Shown: one piece after another, positions 59,865-64,000 of the stretch
Layout: the number at the start of each line of letters is the position of its first letter
Numbering within the stretch: the first letter of the stretch is position 1
Notes under the pieces: generated by a model
Database searches by the model: none
Told to the model about the DNA's origin: nothing
The model's input: only the letters and a program-made list of their open reading frames with translations
Translations under genes and position numbers: made by a program
Source of the DNA: Burkholderia contaminans
GTDB taxonomy: Bacteria; Pseudomonadota; Gammaproteobacteria; Burkholderiales; Burkholderiaceae
DNA length: 64,000 nucleotides
Reading direction: 5' to 3'
Assembly (NCBI RefSeq): GCF_029633825.1
Contig: NZ_CP090641.1
Coordinates: 620,001 to 684,000, forward strand

Positions 59865-61256
59865 TTACTTCACCTGCGCGCCCGGCTTCGCTGCGCCCGC
59901 CCCCGCCTTGTCGGCCAGCGGCTGCCACGCGGCGCCGAGCGAATACCAGTCGACGCGGCGCGTGAGCGTCATGATGCCGGCGAGAATCGCGAACAGCAGC
60001 AGCGAACCGAGCATCAGCGCGTTGTCTTCCGACAGCAGCAGCCCGTAGAGCGCCGCGTACAGCACCGCGAGCAGCGCCGCGAACACCGCCCCGCGCTTCA
60101 CGCTGTGCAGCACGAACGACAGGTAGAAGGCAAGCAACCCGATGCAGGCGCCGCTCGCCGCGAGATACGCATACGCGAACTTGATGTGTTCGGACAGGCT
60201 CAGCAGCAACAGGAAGAACAGTGCGAGCGACAGACCGACCAGCGTGTACTGGATCGGGTGAATGCGCAGCCGCTTCACGAGCTCGTACATGAAGAAGCTC
60301 GCGAACGTGAGCATCACGAACAGCGCGCCGTACTTTGTCGCACGCTCGGCCTGTAAATAGACATTCACGGGTTCGATCACCGACACCGACGCCATTTCGA
60401 TCGCGCCCTCCCCGTCGCCGGAGGCGATCTGCCCACGCGCCTTCGTGTTGAACGACGTCACGCGCCAGTTGCCGGTGAAGCCGCGCGCATCGACCGTGCG
60501 GTTGTTCGGCAGGAATGCGCCGTCGAAACTCGGATGCGGCCACGTCGATTTCAGCGAGAAATCGTTCTGGTCGCCCACCGGCGCAAAGGCGACGGAATCC
60601 GCACCGCGCAACGGCAGGTCGACGCTGAACGGCACGACCGCCCCTGTGTTTGCGTCCGCCAGCGCCGCGAGATCGACGTTCGCGTGCACGCCCTGGCGCA
60701 GGCTGTCCAGCCGCGTGCCCTGCTCGACGTCGAAGCGCGCGCCGCCGATGCGCAGATCGGGTTGCGCGGTCAGCCCGCGGATGTCGCCGATGCCGATCGA
60801 CACATAGGCTTCGTCGACCTTGAAGCTCACATGACCGTCGGCTTGCGGCAGTTTCTTCAGGTCCGGCAACGGCAGCGTGCCCGTCATCCGGCTTGCCAGC
60901 TCGTACACCAGCGCCTTGTGAATGCCGCGATAGCGGACGCTGGTCGTCAGTGTGCCGTCGACGTTCAGCGTCTTCGGAAACACGAGCAGGCGCTTCGTCT
61001 CGCTGCGCAGGCTCGTCTTCGTCGCGCCGCCGGCCGGCGAATCGTCGCGCACCCGCGTGACTTCCGTGTAATGCACGACGAGCACGGGGCCCGCCACCGT
61101 CTGCGGCCCCGCATAGCTCGACCAGATGCTCTGCAGCGCATCGCGTCGATACGCGGAGCGTTCCTGCACGATGCTTTGCACCATCTGCAGCGGGATCAGG
61201 ATCAGCAGCGCGAGAACCGCGGTGATCGCGAATTTGAACAACAGGACTCGATTCAT
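59865..61256 (-). CDS. creD: Cell envelope integrity protein CreD
   Basis: Inner-membrane protein of 463 residues. One N-terminal helix (FKFAITAVLALLILIPLQMV) is followed by a periplasmic domain of about 290 residues (VHYTEVTRV, TLNVDGTLTTSVRYRGIHKA, SGDGEGAIEMASV). About five C-terminal helices follow, with YGALFVMLTFASFFMYELVK, IHPIQYTLVGLSLALFFLLL and LSEHIKFAYAYL, the classic CreD signature. In E. coli and Aeromonas creD is the main target of CreBC and affects envelope stress and beta-lactam response. Five CreB-type half-sites lie 49 nt upstream. The start lacks a clear ribosome-binding site. Confidence 0.93.
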   Translation of the reverse strand: MNRVLLFKFAITAVLALLILIPLQMVQSIVQERSAYRRDALQSIWSSYAGPQTVAGPVLVVHYTEVTRVRDDSPAGGATKTSLRSETKRLLVFPKTLNVDGTLTTSVRYRGIHKALVYELASRMTGTLPLPDLKKLPQADGHVSFKVDEAYVSIGIGDIRGLTAQPDLRIGGARFDVEQGTRLDSLRQGVHANVDLAALADANTGAVVPFSVDLPLRGADSVAFAPVGDQNDFSLKSTWPHPSFDGAFLPNNRTVDARGFTGNWRVTSFNTKARGQIASGDGEGAIEMASVSVIEPVNVYLQAERATKYGALFVMLTFASFFMYELVKRLRIHPIQYTLVGLSLALFFLLLLSLSEHIKFAYAYLAASGACIGLLAFYLSFVLHSVKRGAVFAALLAVLYAALYGLLLSEDNALMLGSLLLFAILAGIMTLTRRVDWYSLGAAWQPLADKAGAGAAKPGAQVK

Positions 61257-61305
61257 GGCCGACAAGTACCGGAGTAAAAGGGTACGGTCAGCATGAGCCG
61301 CGCCG

Positions 61306-61354
61306 GTGAAGCGCGATTGAAGCCGATGTGAAGCGAATGTGTGGCGAGCGTGAA
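61306..61354 (-). promoter_or_regulatory. Array of five CreB half-sites upstream of creD
   Basis: On the minus strand, TTCAC (61354-61350), CACAC (61343-61339), TTCAC (61332-61328), TTCAA (61321-61317) and TTCAC (61310-61306) follow one another, each separated by exactly 6 bp. The known CreB box (cre/blr tag) is TTCAC-N6-TTCAC. Three perfect and two degenerate half-sites give an 11-bp phased array ending 49 nt before the creD ATG, within the 104-bp creC-creD gap. Confidence 0.87.
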
Positions 61355-61360
61355 GCGCGC

Positions 61361-62812
61361 TCAGGCCGCCGACGGCAGCGTGAGCGTCGCGCACGCGCCG
61401 CCTTCGTCGCGGTTCGCGAGCGAGACCTGGCCACGGTGCAGCATCGCGACCTCGCGGACGAAACACAGCCCGAGGCCCGTGCTGCGATCCTGGCCGTCGG
61501 GACGCGGCAGCGAATAGAAGCGCTCGAACACGCGCGCCAGTGCGTAGTCGGGCACGCCGGGGCCGTCGTCGGCCACGCGCACGATCGCGACCTGCGCCCG
61601 GCCCGCCGACTGCCGTTCGAGCGCGATGCGGATCGTGCTGCCCTGCGGCGCGAAATCCAGCGCGTTGTCGAGCAGGTTGCCGAGCGCCTGGCGCAGCAGG
61701 AACGGATCGCCTTCGACGACTGCCGGATCGGCCGCATCGTTCGCGTCGATCCGCAGGCTCACGCCGCGCTGCCGCGCGCGCGGCTCGATATCATCGACGA
61801 GCTGTTCGAGCACCGGCCGCAGCGCGACCGGTTCGCGCACCGACAGGCGCTGCTTCTGCTCGACTTCCGCGAGCGCGAGCAGCTTGCGGATCATCTGTTC
61901 GAGGCGGCCGGCCTGGCGACGGATGTTCTCGGTGAAGCGCTGCCGGTTCGCCACCGGCATGTCTTCCTGCAACAACTCGGCCGCGCCGCTGATTGCAGCC
62001 AGCGGGCTCTTCATCTCGTGCGTGAGCGTGTGGATGTAGGTCTCGACGTACTGCCGGTCCTCCAGCCGCTGATGCATGCTTTCCACCGCGCGCCCGAGTT
62101 CGGCCAGTTCGCTCGCGCCCTGCAGCGGCATGTCGGCCCGCTCGCCTGCCGCAATCGCGCGTGCATAGCGCTGCAGTCGCCGCAGCCCGACCACCAGCCA
62201 CCACGTGCAGGCCACGCCGATCAGGATCGCGCCGCCCATCAGCAAGGCGCCATACAGCATGATCTTGCGCTGGCTGCGCGCGATGAACGGCGCGACCGTC
62301 TGGTTCGGCTTCGCGATCGTCAGCACGCCGATGATCGCGTTGCCGTGCCGGATCGGCGCCGCCACGTGCATCACGGTGCTGCTGTCGTCGTTCGGATCGC
62401 TGCGCGTGCTGCGCGCGCCGTACTCGCCGCGCAGCGTCCGGTACACGTCGTTCCAGCGCGAATAGTCCTGCCCGACCGCGCGGCCGGACGAGTCGTAGCG
62501 CACGATGCCGTGCGCGTCGGTGATGTAGAGACGGTAGCCGATCGCGTTCTTCTGCACGCCCCACACGTTCGCGCTGACCGGGTGTTCGTGCAGGTTCGAA
62601 AGCTGCCGCGCGAAAGCGCCGTCGGCGATGTGGCCGCTCGCCATGTCGTCGGCGGCCAGCGTCGCGAGCACTTGCGCGGTATCGACGAGCGTGTCCTCCA
62701 TCGCCTCGCGCACGCCCGGCTTCACCTCCTGCACGAACACGCGCAGCGTGATCAGGGCAGCCAGGCCGACGATCAGGAAAAAGCCGAAGAAGATGCGCAG
62801 GCCGATATGCAT
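61361..62812 (-). CDS. creC: Sensor histidine kinase CreC
   Basis: Inner-membrane sensor kinase of 483 residues. Two helices (FFGFFLIVGLAALITLRVFV near residue 10 and GALLMGGAILIGVACTWWLV near 190) flank a periplasmic sensor of about 160 residues. HAMP then the kinase core follow: H-box IHTLTHEMKSPLAAISGAAE (His about residue 269), N-box LLDNALDF, and G-boxes DDGPGVPDYA and STGLGLCFV. Its start is 15 nt after the creB stop, so they are co-transcribed. It phosphorylates CreB; the signal in E. coli relates to growth on fermentable carbon or to peptidoglycan damage in other species. Confidence 0.94.
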   Translation of the reverse strand: MHIGLRIFFGFFLIVGLAALITLRVFVQEVKPGVREAMEDTLVDTAQVLATLAADDMASGHIADGAFARQLSNLHEHPVSANVWGVQKNAIGYRLYITDAHGIVRYDSSGRAVGQDYSRWNDVYRTLRGEYGARSTRSDPNDDSSTVMHVAAPIRHGNAIIGVLTIAKPNQTVAPFIARSQRKIMLYGALLMGGAILIGVACTWWLVVGLRRLQRYARAIAAGERADMPLQGASELAELGRAVESMHQRLEDRQYVETYIHTLTHEMKSPLAAISGAAELLQEDMPVANRQRFTENIRRQAGRLEQMIRKLLALAEVEQKQRLSVREPVALRPVLEQLVDDIEPRARQRGVSLRIDANDAADPAVVEGDPFLLRQALGNLLDNALDFAPQGSTIRIALERQSAGRAQVAIVRVADDGPGVPDYALARVFERFYSLPRPDGQDRSTGLGLCFVREVAMLHRGQVSLANRDEGGACATLTLPSAA

Positions 62813-62827
62813 GGACGGTGCCGGTCG

Positions 62828-63532
62828 TTACGGTTGCAGCGAATAGCCCATTCCGCGATGCGTGCGGATCGGGTCGCGTTCGGGGTCGATCGCGCGCAGC
62901 TTCGCGCGCAATGTCTTGATGTGCGTGTCGACCGTGCGGTCGGCCGAGTCGAATGCCTCGTGCCACACGAGGTCCATCAGTTGTTCGCGCGAGTAGATGC
63001 GCCCCGGATGCCGGACCAGCAGCGCCAGCAGCCCGAATTCGTAGCGCGTGAGGTCCAGTGCCTGGCCGAGCCACGATACGCGCGCGCCGTCGATGTCGAG
63101 CGTGAAGCCCGGTGCGATGGACGCAGCCGGCACGGGTACGGGTGCCGCTTCGGACGCGGCCGTCCGGTGGAAGCGCCGCAGGATCACGCGCACCCGCGCC
63201 GCCAGCTCACGCGGCGAAAACGGCTTGATCACGTAATCGTCGGCGCCGATCTCGAGCCCGACGATCCGGTCGATTTCATCGTGCCGCGCGGTGAGGAAGA
63301 TCACCGGTATATCGGAGAACGTGCGCAGCCGCCGGCACACCTCGAAGCCGCTGAGATCCGGCAGGCCGACGTCGAGCACGACGAGATCGAAGCGCGTGTC
63401 GCGCAGGTGGTCGAGCGCCGCCTGGCCGAGCGTGCAGTGGACGGTCTGCATGCCGTCGGTACCGAGGGCGTAGATGATCGTGTCCGCAATCGCCACTTCA
63501 TCTTCGACGATCAGGATAGTGGGCTGATGCAT
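62828..63532 (-). CDS. creB: Response regulator CreB
   Basis: OmpR-class regulator of 234 residues. The receiver has ILIVEDEVAIADTIIYALGT (acidic pocket), the phospho-acceptor Asp in FDLVVLDVGLPDLSGFEVCR, the Thr in PVIFLTARHDEID and the Lys in DDYVIKPFSPRE. A winged-helix output domain follows (LDLTRYEFGLLALLVRHPGR; DSADRTVDTHIKTLRAKLRA). The ATG at 63532 is preferred over one at 63577. It would bind TTCAC repeats, as found before creD. The creA gene, next to creB in E. coli, is absent; an SDR gene lies upstream instead. Confidence 0.94.
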   Translation of the reverse strand: MHQPTILIVEDEVAIADTIIYALGTDGMQTVHCTLGQAALDHLRDTRFDLVVLDVGLPDLSGFEVCRRLRTFSDIPVIFLTARHDEIDRIVGLEIGADDYVIKPFSPRELAARVRVILRRFHRTAASEAAPVPVPAASIAPGFTLDIDGARVSWLGQALDLTRYEFGLLALLVRHPGRIYSREQLMDLVWHEAFDSADRTVDTHIKTLRAKLRAIDPERDPIRTHRGMGYSLQP

Positions 63533-63617
63533 GGTCTCAGGCTGGGCTCGCGCAATCCGGTGCGACATTGTACGCACGGCCGGCCGCGGTGCGAGCCCCT
63601 GCCCTTGCCCCGCCGCG

Positions 63618-64000
63618 CTATGCCACGCGGCCGGTCACCGGAATCGACGCGCCGGTGATCGCCTGCGCATCGGCCGACAGCAGGAAGCCGATCGTCGCCG
63701 CGATCTGCTCAGGCCTCACCCAGCGCGTGAAATCCGCGTCCGGCATGTCTGCGCGGTTCGGCGGCGTATCGATGATGCTCGGCAGGATCGCGTTCACCGT
63801 CACGCCGCGGTCGAGCAGTTCGGCCGCCAGCGCCTCGGTGAGCCGCGCGACGCCGGCCTTTGCGGCCGCGTATGCGCCCATCCCCGCGCCGGCCTTGAAC
63901 GCCGCGCCCGCGCCGATGTTGACGATGCGCCCGGCCGGGTTCGCCAGCAGGTGCGGCAGCGCGGCCTTCGATGCGTTCAGCGCGGTCTTCACGTTCAGTT
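63618..64000 (-). CDS. SDR-family oxidoreductase, partial (N-terminus beyond the window)
   Basis: The visible 127 residues are the C-terminal part of a short-chain dehydrogenase. They include LNVKTALNASKAALPHLL, the catalytic Ser region RIVNIGAGAAFKAG (Ala/Gly where Ser is usual), the Tyr/Lys in GMGAYAAAKAGVARL and VNAILPSIIDTPPNRADMPD. The end VTGRVA follows the typical ITGASIPV. The usual catalytic Ser (here IGAGAAF) seems replaced, so activity is uncertain. The start and cofactor motif lie to the right. It ends 85 bp upstream of creB on the same strand. Confidence 0.88.
   Translation of the reverse strand, partial: LNVKTALNASKAALPHLLANPAGRIVNIGAGAAFKAGAGMGAYAAAKAGVARLTEALAAELLDRGVTVNAILPSIIDTPPNRADMPDADFTRWVRPEQIAATIGFLLSADAQAITGASIPVTGRVA

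Noticed and set aside
1..64000. CRISPR arrays, tRNA/rRNA genes, prophage or integrase genes, intact insertion sequences
   Set aside because: Reading both strands showed no regular repeat-spacer pattern, no RNA gene and no integrase; the only mobile-element trace is the IS3 remnant at 29.4-29.6 kb.

Overview
This is a 64 kb stretch of very GC-rich (roughly two-thirds G+C by eye) proteobacterial DNA. Gene content and protein style point to a Burkholderia, most likely of the Burkholderia cepacia complex: DUF3331 and DUF2848 proteins, a Burkholderia-type trimeric porin, many LysR/AraC/TetR/LacI regulators beside transport operons, and creBCD. There are no rRNA, tRNA, ribosomal or replication genes, and the genes are mostly catabolic or transport units. 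That resembles a secondary chromosome, but this is inference. No CRISPR array, prophage or intact insertion sequence was seen.

Layout. 1-1.7 kb: the adaptor of an RND efflux pump, divergent from soxR, with a SoxR-type promoter (19-bp spacer) between them. 1.7-2.1 kb: remnants of a divergent SDR/LysR pair. 2.1-4.6 kb: TetR regulator, type II NADH dehydrogenase and a DUF3331 protein. 4.6-9.2 kb: a dicarboxylate symporter, gamma-glutamyltransferase and an RpiR regulator. 9.2-14.0 kb: a nitrate/sulfonate-type ABC ATPase with a double-length permease, then a Pit phosphate transporter. 14.2-16.9 kb: a Tat-exported phosphoesterase, a cupredoxin and a patatin. 16.9-21.5 kb: a hydrolase, MFS transporter and HAD phosphatase, then an HxlR regulator divergent from a carboxymuconolactone-decarboxylase-family gene.

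21.5-29.6 kb is a one-direction block of two ABC importers and a flavin monooxygenase. A truncated monooxygenase-like gene marks one edge and an IS3 remnant the other. Two of its genes carry single-base frameshifts. 29.6-34.3 kb: ArsR plus Old Yellow Enzyme, GNAT, LysE, a hydrolase and a PI-PLC. 34.3-38.4 kb: a LacI-regulated sugar ABC importer without its own ATPase, preceded by a perfect 22-bp palindrome.

38.7-47.3 kb appears to be an amine-catabolism regulon: porin, AraC regulator, DUF3156-like protein, APC permease, class III aminotransferase, aldehyde dehydrogenase and LuxR regulator. Four transcription units here share an upstream motif (coding-strand TTTGCCGATTTG; three exact copies and one degenerate), which is the most interesting new signal in the window. 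47.4-59.8 kb: a zinc metallopeptidase, an SDR, a LysR-linked catabolic operon, a small lipoprotein, further LysR/transporter pairs and RidA. 59.9-63.5 kb: creB-creC-creD with an array of five CreB-type half-sites spaced 11 bp in front of creD. The window ends inside an SDR gene.
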